Shown piece by piece: positions 32,561-39,942 of a DNA stretch of 64,000 bases. The stretch covers positions 95,824-159,823 of IMG/VR virus record IMGVR_UViG_3300028800_000061. One strand, written 5' to 3'. The translations under genes and the position numbers were made by a program. Below the pieces are notes generated by a model. The model was not told where the DNA came from and did no database searches. It was given only the letters and a program-made list of their open reading frames with translations. Each line of letters starts with the position of its first letter. The stretch's first letter is position 1. Origin of the DNA: a virus.

Positions 32561-32919
32561 GCACAAAACACGGTGAGCGAGCACCCGCCCCGTACCAGTA
32601 CAAGATCCGCACAAACGCAGCCGACCGCAGCGAGGACATCAAGTTCGCCCACGCCCAGGTCATCCTGCGCCGCGGAACACCCATCCAAGCATGCGTCGTC
32701 TACCCGGCTGATGGCACCGGAATCGACGGGCATCCGGTGCACCGCGGTGACCCGGTACCCGGGATGACCGTCACAATCAGCAGCGACGGCGCCATCACCT
32801 GGCCAGAAGCGTCCCGGCCGGTGAACTCTGAGGTTGCCCGCGAGTTCGCCGGCGTGATCCGGTGGGCCGCATCGCTCATCGACACCGCTGTCGGCCGGCT
32901 GGCAGGGTTAACCGCATGA
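32557..32919 (+). CDS. Hypothetical protein, 120 aa
   Basis: Coupled by ATGA overlap. The product (MSTKHGERAPAPYQYKIRTN) has a beta-rich core with GDPVPGMTVTISSDGAITW and a helical end (VAREFAGVIRWAASLIDTAV). No family recognised. Confidence 0.6.
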   Translation: MSTKHGERAPAPYQYKIRTNAADRSEDIKFAHAQVILRRGTPIQACVVYPADGTGIDGHPVHRGDPVPGMTVTISSDGAITWPEASRPVNSEVAREFAGVIRWAASLIDTAVGRLAGLTA

Positions 32920-33248
32920 ACAGGGACACCGGAGAGCCCACCACGGTAAGCGCTGAGAGTAGATCCCTGTCGGGAACAAGGCTCCGGCCAAATCTGACAA
33001 CAGATCAAGCTGTCGCCATACTCAACCACGGGCAGCAGATCACGGTCACGCTTCAAATCCCGGGACACGAGCCGTACACCGTCGCCGAGCTCTCACCTGT
33101 CACCCTCGCCTCAAACCGGGCGAACATCGAGTTCGACTTCACCCCGTTTGAGACCAGCGACATCGCTGACGCCCGCGCTTACCGTGACGCAGTCGAGCAA
33201 GCCGTAGCAATTGCCGATGAGTGGACAGCTCAGCGGCGCGGGAAGTAG
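32916..33248 (+). CDS. Hypothetical protein, 110 aa
   Basis: Coupled by ATGA overlap. The product (MNRDTGEPTTVSAESRSLSG) contains TTDQAVAILNHGQQITVTLQ and ADARAYRDAVEQAVAIADEW. Last gene before a strong bidirectional terminator. The function is unknown. Confidence 0.6.
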   Translation: MNRDTGEPTTVSAESRSLSGTRLRPNLTTDQAVAILNHGQQITVTLQIPGHEPYTVAELSPVTLASNRANIEFDFTPFETSDIADARAYRDAVEQAVAIADEWTAQRRGK

Positions 33249-33261
33249 CTTCCCTGCCACT

Positions 33262-33308
33262 CATGGATGAAGCCCTGCCGCGGGAGCCGTGGCAGGGCTT
33301 CATCCATG
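33262..33308. terminator. Bidirectional terminator
   Basis: A perfect 18-bp stem (arms CATGGATGAAGCCCTGCC and its complement) with an 11-nt loop separates the convergent rightward cassette and the terminase operon. Confidence 0.8.
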
Positions 33309-33329
33309 GACAGAACGCGCGCCTGCTGA

Positions 33330-33608
33330 TCATGACCATACCCCGTCCGGGCCCGGGCCTGGCAGCGGGCCGCGGCGTTCCTCCGTGCCGGTGTACCGGT
33401 ACTCATAGACGGAGATCTCAACCGGCTGGTACATGACATACCGGGCCAGGATCACCCTCGGGCCGGCGCGATCGGCGCGGGTGGCGTAGAACCGCACCGC
33501 CGGCGGGATCGGGTGCTCCAGTACGCAACGCAGCCCATCCGCCGGGCCGCCAGCGTGGATCACCGTGGGAAAGCGCCCTGGTGGCGTGTACGTGCTGGCC
33601 CACTTCAT
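33330..33608 (-). CDS. Hypothetical protein after terminase, 92 aa
   Basis: The ATG at 33608 overlaps the terminase stop (ATGA). The product (MKWASTYTPPGRFPTVIHAG) ends in a beta-rich stretch (VILARYVMYQPVEISVYEYR). Co-translated with the large terminase; its role is unknown. Confidence 0.6.
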   Translation of the reverse strand: MKWASTYTPPGRFPTVIHAGGPADGLRCVLEHPIPPAVRFYATRADRAGPRVILARYVMYQPVEISVYEYRYTGTEERRGPLPGPGPDGVWS

Positions 33609-35086
33609 GCGGCCGCCTCCGGCACCACCCCAGCGGGTGTGCCACAGAACGGGCAGACGTCGTGGCCCTCGACGATGTACGGCTCCCGGCACACGCCGCA
33701 AGCCGTGACGCCGTATGCGCCGAGCCAAGAGCCCTGCGACAGGCCGCGCAGCTCAGTGACCGCCCACACCAGCGCGTCCACCCGGTCCGGGCTGAACGGC
33801 GAATCGGGCACCCACGCGCACATCTGGTCCTCGAGCTGCGGGAAGCACCCGACATGGTGCATCCGGCGTTGCTCGTACAGGGAGGACACCGGCTCGGCCC
33901 GGACCCGCTTGCCGCGAGACGCGCGAACCGATTTGTACGGCACCAGCGGATCGACAGCGCGCAGCAGCGAGCGGATGTAATCGCCGCCGTTGTTCACCTC
34001 AGCGACAATCGAGTCCGCCTCGTAAGTGTGGTACGCGCGGACCGCGGCGCGCATGCACGCATCAGGCGTGCCGCGCATCGTAAGGTCAGCCAGGACGTAC
34101 CCGTGGCCGTCCGGGCCCTCGCCGACGACCACAAGGCCGGTTTCGTCAGCCTCCTCACCGGATGTGACAGCTGGATCGATCGCCACCACGACACGGTGCA
34201 GATCTGGGACCTGGTTGAGGGTGATGCGGGTTTCGTCGATATCCGCCCTGGCCCACAGTGCGCCGTCGACGTCCTCAAGCAGCTCGCCCTCTAGCTCCTG
34301 GCGGCCGAGGCGGGTGCCGCCGTACCGGCGCCGGAGTTCTTCAAGGGCCGCCGGTGCCAGGTTGTCCGAGTTCTCCCAGGTGGATCCTCTGGTGATGTGG
34401 ACGGATCCGTCGTTGCGGGTGGCCAGATCGCGGATCAGCGGGACCACCCGCGGTGTGGTGGTCACCACGACACGCGGGAACTGCCCGACCCGCAGAGCGG
34501 GGATCAGGCCCTCGTACCAGGCGGCCGGGTAACGCCACGAGCCGACCTCATCGCACCAGGCGCCGTGCAAGTTCGCGCCACGGAGCCGCTCCGGCTGATC
34601 AGCGGAGTACCCGTATATCACCGATCCGCCGGCCAGCACGATCTGCATCTCGTTACGCCGGTACGCGGTCAGCTCACCCGGCCGCAGCGCCTGCAAAATG
34701 CCAGTGGTGCCCTCCACGCAGGTTTTACGGACATCACGGAACGTCGGGGCGATCACCGCCCACTCCGAGCCGGGTGTGCCCATGGCCTGCTCGACAAGCC
34801 AGTTGGAGCCGGTGAACGTTTTCCCGGTTCCACGGCCAGCGAGCAGCAGCCAGACGTGCCACGACTGGTCGTGGCGGTCGCAGCCGCAGGAGAACCCGTT
34901 GCGGTCGGGCTCGTGGTGCCGCGGGTCGTCAGGCGGAAGTTGCTTCGGCCTTGCCGTCGCTCGCCACGGCCTGGGCCCGTGAGCTTGACGCAACGCGAGC
35001 TCGGCCGCCAGGCGGTCCTTCAGGCGTTGTTTCTGCTCCGGCTCCAGATCGCGCCAGCTCTGCAACAAGGCGCTCGATTTCGGCAT
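33605..35086 (-). CDS. Terminase large subunit
   Basis: The 493-aa product has a Walker A (GRGTGKT, residues 84-90) and a Walker B with catalytic acid (HGAWCDE, about 174-180), giving the DNA-packaging ATPase. A C-terminal RNase H-like nuclease domain begins at VVVAIDPAVTSGEEADETGL. The protein ends in a zinc-ribbon (CGVCREPYI..CPFCG). A CGCDRHD insertion precedes the Walker A. The chosen ATG 35086 overlaps the small subunit by 158 nt; longer in-frame starts would overlap more. It packages the genome through the portal. Confidence 0.92.
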   Translation of the reverse strand: MPKSSALLQSWRDLEPEQKQRLKDRLAAELALRQAHGPRPWRATARPKQLPPDDPRHHEPDRNGFSCGCDRHDQSWHVWLLLAGRGTGKTFTGSNWLVEQAMGTPGSEWAVIAPTFRDVRKTCVEGTTGILQALRPGELTAYRRNEMQIVLAGGSVIYGYSADQPERLRGANLHGAWCDEVGSWRYPAAWYEGLIPALRVGQFPRVVVTTTPRVVPLIRDLATRNDGSVHITRGSTWENSDNLAPAALEELRRRYGGTRLGRQELEGELLEDVDGALWARADIDETRITLNQVPDLHRVVVAIDPAVTSGEEADETGLVVVGEGPDGHGYVLADLTMRGTPDACMRAAVRAYHTYEADSIVAEVNNGGDYIRSLLRAVDPLVPYKSVRASRGKRVRAEPVSSLYEQRRMHHVGCFPQLEDQMCAWVPDSPFSPDRVDALVWAVTELRGLSQGSWLGAYGVTACGVCREPYIVEGHDVCPFCGTPAGVVPEAAA

Positions 35087-35510
35087 CCAAGCCGTCCTGG
35101 ATTTCGACTTTCGCCTGAACTGGTGCATCCAGGCCGAGAAGTTTCGCGCGGCGCTCACTGATTTTCAGCAGGCGGTCAAGGGCGTGCAGTTTCGGCATGT
35201 CGTCGGTGAGGACATCACCGGTTACCGGGTGAACGACCGCGCGGCCCTGGGAGACGGATATGTGCTCACGGGCGACTACCCGCCATGCGATACGCGCCAT
35301 GTCGTCGAGCCGGTCGAGTTCCATTTGGCGGACTTCGCCGACCATCTCTTTGGATTGGTCGCGGATCGCGCGGGTGATCGCGTCGTACGCCGATGATGGT
35401 GACCGGTAACCGAGCTGGGTAGCGATCTGCCGGTGGTTGAGGCCGCGGCGGCGCAGCTCTACGGCCTGGTTGTCGCGTTCACGGTCGGCGACGCTACGGC
35501 GGCGCGGCAT
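34929..35510 (-). CDS. Terminase small subunit
   Basis: The 193-aa product (MPRRRSVADRERDNQAVELR) begins with an HTH (RRRGLNHRQIATQLGYRSPS) that recognises the packaging site. A helical oligomerisation region follows (VRQMELDRLDDMARIAWRVV; LHALDRLLKISERRAKLLGL), then a Gly/Ala/Arg-rich tail. ATG 35510 has AAGGGGGG upstream. It is coupled to the large subunit. Confidence 0.85.
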   Translation of the reverse strand: MPRRRSVADRERDNQAVELRRRGLNHRQIATQLGYRSPSSAYDAITRAIRDQSKEMVGEVRQMELDRLDDMARIAWRVVAREHISVSQGRAVVHPVTGDVLTDDMPKLHALDRLLKISERRAKLLGLDAPVQAKVEIQDGLDAEIERLVAELARSGAGAETTPEGPPGGRARVASSSRAQAVASDGKAEATSA

Positions 35511-35558
35511 AACTCGCCCCCCTTCATGATGATCGGGCGAGCGGTGCCCGCGAAACGT

Positions 35559-35606
35559 TTTAGTACTGGTAGCCAGCGTGCTAGCTTGTCTATACGGCAA
35601 GGACAA
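35559..35606 (+). promoter_or_regulatory. Promoter with operator dyad
   Basis: TTTAGT (-35, weak, 35559-35564), TAGCTT (-10, 35582-35587), operator TTGTCT-N9-GGACAA (35586-35606). It starts the rightward early-type region. Confidence 0.7.
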
Positions 35607-35624
35607 TCTAAGGAGGCGGGCGTG

Positions 35625-35864
35625 ATGGACTCAGCGGCCGGGCCCGGGGTGCCGGTGGAGAAGCAAATCGAGGAACTCATGACCGACATCGACACGGCCG
35701 AGCGGGATGCCGCCCGGGACCTGGGCGCGGAAGCGGTCGAAGCGGGCGGGTGGACCGAACTGATCCGCAGCGTCATCGGCTGCGCCGGACCGCACATCGG
35801 TGACGAGGCCAAACGTGAGGTGCTCCGCATGACAGGGCTGGCGGAACACCCCAGCCAGCTCTGA
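35625..35864 (+). CDS. Small acidic helical protein, 79 aa
   Basis: The ATG at 35625 has AGGAGGCGG upstream. The product (MDSAAGPGVPVEKQIEELMT) is helical and strongly acidic (DIDTAERDAARDLGAEAVEA), a composition often seen in small early regulators or DNA mimics. No family recognised. Confidence 0.6.
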   Translation: MDSAAGPGVPVEKQIEELMTDIDTAERDAARDLGAEAVEAGGWTELIRSVIGCAGPHIGDEAKREVLRMTGLAEHPSQL

Positions 35865-35900
35865 CCACTACCCGGGGAATGGCGAAAGGGAGAACAGGCA

Positions 35901-36185
35901 ATGCGAATGCGACCGATCAACTACCGGGGCGCGCTGAGGACTGCTGGCAGGTTCGTGATCTGCGTTTTGGCTGCCGGGTACGTGCTGACGTTGACGTTGG
36001 GCTTTTTCCGGCACGAACCGCCGCGGCCGCCGGCGAACCGGATCCTGCCATCGTGGACGTTCATTCAGCAGGTGCCGCCTGCGGTGCAGAACAGTTTCAC
36101 CCCGCCTCTTCCGGAAGGGTGCATCGCGATCGTTGGTGACACGACCATCATCATGTGCCGGAACGGTCAGACCGAAGAGTCCTAG
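35901..36185 (+). CDS. Small membrane-anchored protein, 94 aa
   Basis: The product has one N-terminal membrane helix (GRFVICVLAAGYVLTLTLGF) and an outside part with two cysteines (CIAIVGDTTIIMC). It follows the acidic gene behind the same operator. The function is unknown. Confidence 0.6.
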   Translation: MRMRPINYRGALRTAGRFVICVLAAGYVLTLTLGFFRHEPPRPPANRILPSWTFIQQVPPAVQNSFTPPLPEGCIAIVGDTTIIMCRNGQTEES

Positions 36186-36193
36186 ACCGGCCT

Positions 36194-36233
36194 GTGAACG
36201 CCTTCGCCGGGTCGATCGGGCGGGGGCGTTCAC
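36194..36233 (+). terminator. Terminator hairpin
   Basis: A 9-bp stem (GTGAACGCC / GGCGTTCAC) follows the stop at 36185. Confidence 0.6.
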
Positions 36234-36260
36234 GTGTTCCGGACACGCAAACGAAACGTA

Positions 36261-36308
36261 TTGACAGTGTCCCAACGCGTGGTAAGTTTGTCCGCATAGT
36301 AAAGACAA
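36261..36308 (+). promoter_or_regulatory. Promoter with operator dyad
   Basis: TTGACA (36261-36266), 16-nt spacer, TAAGTT (36283-36288), operator TTGTCC-N9-AGACAA (36288-36308). It drives the largest early gene run. Confidence 0.8.
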
Positions 36309-36327
36309 TCTACCGAAGGTGGCACGC

Positions 36328-36843
36328 ATGACACTCACCGATACCAGCAGCGCACCCGCGCCGGTTACCGACGACAAAATCGAAACACCGGATGACGCCT
36401 GCATCACGATCCCCGAGATCGGGCAGAAAATCCTCACCCGCGACATGGCCACAGTCACCGTCACCGAAATCCACGACGGCGGCCGGCGCCTCACAGTCAC
36501 CGGTGACACCGGTGAACCCGCGCAAATCGAGCGGATCCGCACCGGGTACTGGGTCCTCGCATCAGTCCTCGACCCGGCGAACATCCCCCCCGGAGACACC
36601 GGGGACTGGCCCGGCGAGGACGCAGACCCGGCGTACCTCCTGTACTCCTGGCTCCGCGAAGTTGACTACGGGCTGCGCGGGCCGATCGCAGACGCCCCCG
36701 ACACCATGCACTGCTACGCGTGCGGCGGCTACGACGGCATCACCTACAAGGAGCAGGCGGTCATCGAGTTCGGCGGCGTCGCCGAAGCGCACCGCGACCC
36801 CACCCAGGTGTACCTGCTCGAATGCGGCCACATGGCCATCTGA
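36328..36843 (+). CDS. Hypothetical protein with TVTVTEIHDG module, 171 aa
   Basis: The ATG at 36328 has CGAAGG upstream; a GTG three codons earlier is possible. The N-terminal half holds a small beta-domain (MATVTVTEIHDGGRRLTVTG, IRTGYWVLASV) that recurs in the next gene. The C-terminal half has CYACGGYDGI and CGHMAI, a possible zinc site. The function is unknown. Confidence 0.6.
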   Translation: MTLTDTSSAPAPVTDDKIETPDDACITIPEIGQKILTRDMATVTVTEIHDGGRRLTVTGDTGEPAQIERIRTGYWVLASVLDPANIPPGDTGDWPGEDADPAYLLYSWLREVDYGLRGPIADAPDTMHCYACGGYDGITYKEQAVIEFGGVAEAHRDPTQVYLLECGHMAI

Positions 36844-36944
36844 TCGTCGCGGCGCACGACGGCGATGCGCGTCCCCGGCCCACCCTGCTGCCGGGTTACG
36901 CGCACCGCCGCCGCCCACCGTGGGCGAATCGGAAGGAGACACCG

Positions 36945-37436
36945 ATGAAAGAGTGGCACGGGCTCGCCAACGGGCCCGGGTACGAGATCGCAGAGAAACG
37001 CGTCGCCCGCCGCGGCGACGACAAGATGCCGGCCTGGGTCACAGCTGGGATCGCCAGAACGTTCGGCGTGAACCGGGCGGTGGTGCACGCCGCCTGGCGT
37101 GACGGCACCCTCGACCTGGCCGCCGAGGACACTCCCGCGGGCACGATGATCGTGTTCTTCACCAACAGCGAGCAAGCCGGTGAACTGCCGGGACGCCTGC
37201 GACCCGGACGGCACGCCAGGCCCGCGCCGATGTCCGCTGACCGGCTGATCCAGAAACCGGTCAGCGGGCAGACCCTGGAAACTTCCCGGTACGGCACCGT
37301 CACTGTCGTCGAGGTGCACGACGGCACCGGGCTGACGATCAGCGTTCAGGACCGCCTGAACCGGGTGTGGGATCTGGAGCGCGACGAGGACGGCTGGTGG
37401 GTCCTCGCGCTCGGCCAGTTGCCGGTGGCGTCATGA
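36945..37436 (+). CDS. Hypothetical protein with TVTVVEVHDG module, 163 aa
   Basis: The ATG at 36945 has GGAAGGAGACACC upstream. The C-terminal 60 residues (GTVTVVEVHDGTGLTISVQD, EDGWWVLAL) repeat the beta-domain of the previous gene. The N-terminal part (ARTFGVNRAVVHAAWRDGTL) has an HTH-like look. It starts a chain of coupled genes. Confidence 0.6.
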   Translation: MKEWHGLANGPGYEIAEKRVARRGDDKMPAWVTAGIARTFGVNRAVVHAAWRDGTLDLAAEDTPAGTMIVFFTNSEQAGELPGRLRPGRHARPAPMSADRLIQKPVSGQTLETSRYGTVTVVEVHDGTGLTISVQDRLNRVWDLERDEDGWWVLALGQLPVAS

Positions 37437-37828
37437 GCGCAGATCCGGTAGCACAGGACAAAGCCGACCGCTGGCTGCCGACCGGGGCCGCTGTCCGTCA
37501 CGCCCAAGCGCTACTCGCTGCCGAGCCGCTGGCCGACCTGGCCGCCATCCCCATGATCCAGCCCGGTAAAACGTACGGCTGGTGGCGGCTCGGTCAGCAA
37601 GTCGAAACCGTGGCCGGTGTCGTGTTCATCGGCATAAACGGTGACGCACCCGCCGGTTCGGCGGTGCCCGACTACGCGTGGGCGCGCGATATGGCATCCA
37701 TGGTCGCGGCGACAGTACTCGGCGCTGACCGCGAGGGAACAGTCGGATGGGCCACCGTTGACCGGGATGGCTACGTCACCGTGACCGAAGACTGCATCGA
37801 GCGCGGGCACCGGCGGCGGACATCATGA
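37433..37828 (+). CDS. Hypothetical protein, 131 aa
   Basis: Coupled by ATGA. The product (MSADPVAQDKADRWLPTGAA) has an alpha/beta layout (GKTYGWWRLGQQVETVAGVV, ATVDRDGYVTVTEDC). No family recognised. Confidence 0.6.
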   Translation: MSADPVAQDKADRWLPTGAAVRHAQALLAAEPLADLAAIPMIQPGKTYGWWRLGQQVETVAGVVFIGINGDAPAGSAVPDYAWARDMASMVAATVLGADREGTVGWATVDRDGYVTVTEDCIERGHRRRTS

Positions 37829-38193
37829 GCGGTGAGCTACGCAAGATCCTGGTCAACGAAGCCGACTGGGATGAGCGCCCGCCCAACGCGATCCCGGAGT
37901 TCTGGCTGATCGTGAACGCGCCCCGGCCGCTAGCCGGCCCGATCACCTGGACCGGGCAGTTCCGCCACGGCATCTTCTACGCGGCCGCACCGGAGATTCT
38001 CCCCGGCACGTTCGGGTGGGCCGCCGATGACGCCTGGCTCATCCAGTTCATCACCAACGACCAGATCGAGAAACTCGTTCTCGCCAAGTTCGCTGAGTAC
38101 GGGTACGACAGCGCGGCGGCCGCAGGAGTCACCATCGCCGAGCAGGCTTACTGCATGGGCCTACCCTGGCATGAGAAAGAAGGATCGCAATGA
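37825..38193 (+). CDS. Hypothetical protein, 122 aa
   Basis: Coupled by ATGA. The product (MSGELRKILVNEADWDERPP) is rich in aromatics (EFWLIVNAPRPLAGPITWTG, WLIQFITNDQIEKLVLAKFA). Soluble alpha/beta pattern; unknown. Confidence 0.6.
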   Translation: MSGELRKILVNEADWDERPPNAIPEFWLIVNAPRPLAGPITWTGQFRHGIFYAAAPEILPGTFGWAADDAWLIQFITNDQIEKLVLAKFAEYGYDSAAAAGVTIAEQAYCMGLPWHEKEGSQ

Positions 38194-38432
38194 GCGTGGA
38201 ACCAACGCGGCCGCGGAGGGATCCCAGCGAGCACTCAGAGCGGGATGTCGCTGATATCCCGCTCGCCGCGATCGGCCGGATTGTGGAATACAACTGGGCC
38301 GACGAGGAGCGTGACCACGAGGAGTGCGCGGGTAACGGCAACAGTCAGGAGCACCACATCTTCAACGATCTGCGGGTCGTCCGGGACTGGCTTAACGCCG
38401 CTGGCTCAACGGGAGCGGAGGCCCGGCTATGA
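38190..38432 (+). CDS. Small acidic hypothetical protein, 80 aa
   Basis: Coupled by ATGA. The product (MSVEPTRPRRDPSEHSERDV) has a central EYNWADEERDHEECAGNG and a helical end. The acidic character and size suggest a small regulatory or binding protein; unknown. Confidence 0.55.
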   Translation: MSVEPTRPRRDPSEHSERDVADIPLAAIGRIVEYNWADEERDHEECAGNGNSQEHHIFNDLRVVRDWLNAAGSTGAEARL

Positions 38433-38737
38433 GCGAGGCGGCCGAAGGTCCGGGCGCTGTCGTTGTGGAAGTGGACATCATCCGCTGCCCGTGCTGCGGC
38501 GGCCAGTCCGTCCCCTGGACGACCGATTCTGTTACCGGCCAGTGCACGATCTGCGTCAAAGACGGCTGCGAGCCGGACAGCACTGAGTGTGCCCGGCAGG
38601 ACTTCCACGAGGACGAGGGCGACCGCACTCACTGCACGTTCTGCGGCAGCTCGCCGGCACCGCGGCTCGTCGGCGCCGCCAGCCCCGAAGAGAACCCTCG
38701 CTGCTGCGAGGACTGCTGGGATGAGAGGCTCCGATGA
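38429..38737 (+). CDS. Cys-rich zinc-binding protein, 102 aa
   Basis: Coupled by ATGA. The product has CPCCGGQ, CTIC, CTFCG and CCEDCW, suggesting two treble-clef or ribbon zinc sites. It may bind nucleic acid or protein. No family recognised. Confidence 0.65.
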   Translation: MSEAAEGPGAVVVEVDIIRCPCCGGQSVPWTTDSVTGQCTICVKDGCEPDSTECARQDFHEDEGDRTHCTFCGSSPAPRLVGAASPEENPRCCEDCWDERLR

Positions 38738-39066
38738 GCGAAAAAGTCAGTCAACATCCTGGCGGCATCAGCCAGGAGGTCACGGTCGAAACCCAGGAGT
38801 GGATGGTCACCCAGACTGTCCCGGTTGTGGCCCGCACACCGTACGAGGCCGCCTGGGAAGCCCGGAAATCGCAGCGCGACCGGGACTCGGACATGGATGT
38901 GTTCAGCGTCGCCACGATGGACGGCCCGGTCCTGGTTGATCTGGGTGAGTTCCCAGACGGGAAGCCGTGCCGCGCCTGCGGTGAGTGCACCGGTGGCGGT
39001 GAGGGCTACGGCGGGCTCTGCGGTGTGTGCGCCGACCGGGCCGAGAGCCAGAGGCGGCCGTCATGA
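38734..39066 (+). CDS. Hypothetical protein with C-terminal zinc motif, 110 aa
   Basis: Coupled by ATGA. The product (MSEKVSQHPGGISQEVTVET) ends in CRACGECTGGGEGYGGLCGV, a Gly-rich cysteine cluster. The N-terminal part looks like a small beta/alpha unit (VARTPYEAAWEARKSQRDRD). Unknown. Confidence 0.6.
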   Translation: MSEKVSQHPGGISQEVTVETQEWMVTQTVPVVARTPYEAAWEARKSQRDRDSDMDVFSVATMDGPVLVDLGEFPDGKPCRACGECTGGGEGYGGLCGVCADRAESQRRPS

Positions 39067-39377
39067 CACAGGAACCGATGATCGCTGTCAGCTGGGAGCG
39101 CCTGATCAGCTTCGAGGCCAACCTGCCTGTATCTGAGGTCCGGGCGGCCCTGGCCAGATGCCCGCGGCTCAGCCAGTCCGAGCTCGATCAGGCACTCAAA
39201 GACCTTGACCATGTTCTTGCCGGGCACCAGTTGGATGAGGGCGCGGCGGGCGGACTCGCTGAGTTCCTCCCGGAGGCTGTTCCTCTTGGTGACCGGGAGG
39301 AACGGAACCGGCAGGACACATCATGGCCGGAGGTCACTCACATCGAGGTGGCGGGCAATGGCCCGGCAGCCGGGTGA
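39063..39377 (+). CDS. Hypothetical protein, 104 aa
   Basis: Coupled by ATGA. The product (MTQEPMIAVSWERLISFEAN) has a helical SQSELDQALKDLDHVLAGHQ. Unknown. Confidence 0.55.
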   Translation: MTQEPMIAVSWERLISFEANLPVSEVRAALARCPRLSQSELDQALKDLDHVLAGHQLDEGAAGGLAEFLPEAVPLGDREERNRQDTSWPEVTHIEVAGNGPAAG

Positions 39378-39552
39378 GGGCCGGTGGGCCTATGAGGATA
39401 TCCGTGAGGAAATGGGTGGCAGCCTGACGCTCGATGACCTTGAGCCGGAGATGGTTGAGAAGGCGCGCGCGTGGGCGAAGCGGTCGCATCAGAAGTGGCC
39501 GCCGAGGCCGTCCCGGCGCGAGTGGCAAGTTCGGATCATCAAACTCCGGTAA
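39358..39552 (+). CDS. Small basic protein, 64 aa
   Basis: The ATG at 39358 follows GAGGTGGCGG and overlaps the previous gene by 20 nt. The product (MARQPGEGRWAYEDIREEMG, then MVEKARAWAKRSHQKWPPRP) has a short HTH-like acidic-basic layout. Unknown. Confidence 0.5.
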   Translation: MARQPGEGRWAYEDIREEMGGSLTLDDLEPEMVEKARAWAKRSHQKWPPRPSRREWQVRIIKLR

Positions 39553-39674
39553 CCGGATCACTGGTGCCGGTGGTGGTGCCGCCCGATGCGCGGAAAAGAG
39601 GGCGGGTCAATGCTGCGACAACGTCGATCCCGGATACCGCGACAAGGGCCCTGGCGGGCTTAGTGGGACGTTAA
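39471..39674 (+). CDS. Uncertain small frame, 67 aa
   Basis: A GTG-started frame (MGEAVASEVAAEAVPARVAS) overlaps most of the previous gene's end and runs on to 39674. Codon use in the non-overlapping part is plausible, but no ribosome site or motif supports it. Confidence 0.3.
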   Translation: MGEAVASEVAAEAVPARVASSDHQTPVTGSLVPVVVPPDARKRGRVNAATTSIPDTATRALAGLVGR

Positions 39675-39695
39675 CCGCACCAGCCACCGTTCGCA

Positions 39696-39730
39696 GCCCC
39701 GTAGCGCGCTGTGCGCAGCGCCTACGGGGC
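39696..39730 (+). terminator. Terminator hairpin
   Basis: Stem GCCCCGTAG / CTACGGGGC with inner GCGC pairs. It ends the early run and opens a GC-rich island. Confidence 0.6.
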
Positions 39731-39865
39731 TGCGGTGTTGCTGCGCATGGTTGCTGCGCTGCGCTTTGGTCGCCCCGCAGGTGCGCGTACAGCGCTGCCT
39801 AGCGTGCTGCGGCAGTGTGCTGGCCAGCGCGTGCAGCATGCCAGACGGGGGATGCCAGATCATAA
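39731..39865. repeat. GCAGCGC-rich island 1
   Basis: The spacer before the helicase promoter is packed with TGCTGCG, GCGCTGC, GCGCGTACAGCGC and similar words, unlike the neighbouring coding DNA. Two related islands lie at 44390-44510 and 49353-49638. Confidence 0.5.
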
Positions 39866-39876
39866 CGCGAAACGTG

Positions 39877-39925
39877 TAGACACTGTCCGCACGCATGGGT
39901 TAGGTTGTCTATATTGAGTAGATAA
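39877..39925 (+). promoter_or_regulatory. Promoter with diverged operator (helicase)
   Basis: TAGACA (39877-39882), 18-nt spacer, TAGGTT (39901-39906), operator TTGTCT-N9-AGATAA (39905-39925), imperfect on the right arm. Confidence 0.7.
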
Positions 39926-39942
39926 TCTAAGGAGGTGTTCAC

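Noticed and set aside
35520-35532. Sixth TCATGATTAGAA copy (CTTCATGATGATC)
   Set aside because: Only the TCATGAT part matches, and it lies in the terminase leader; chance is likely.
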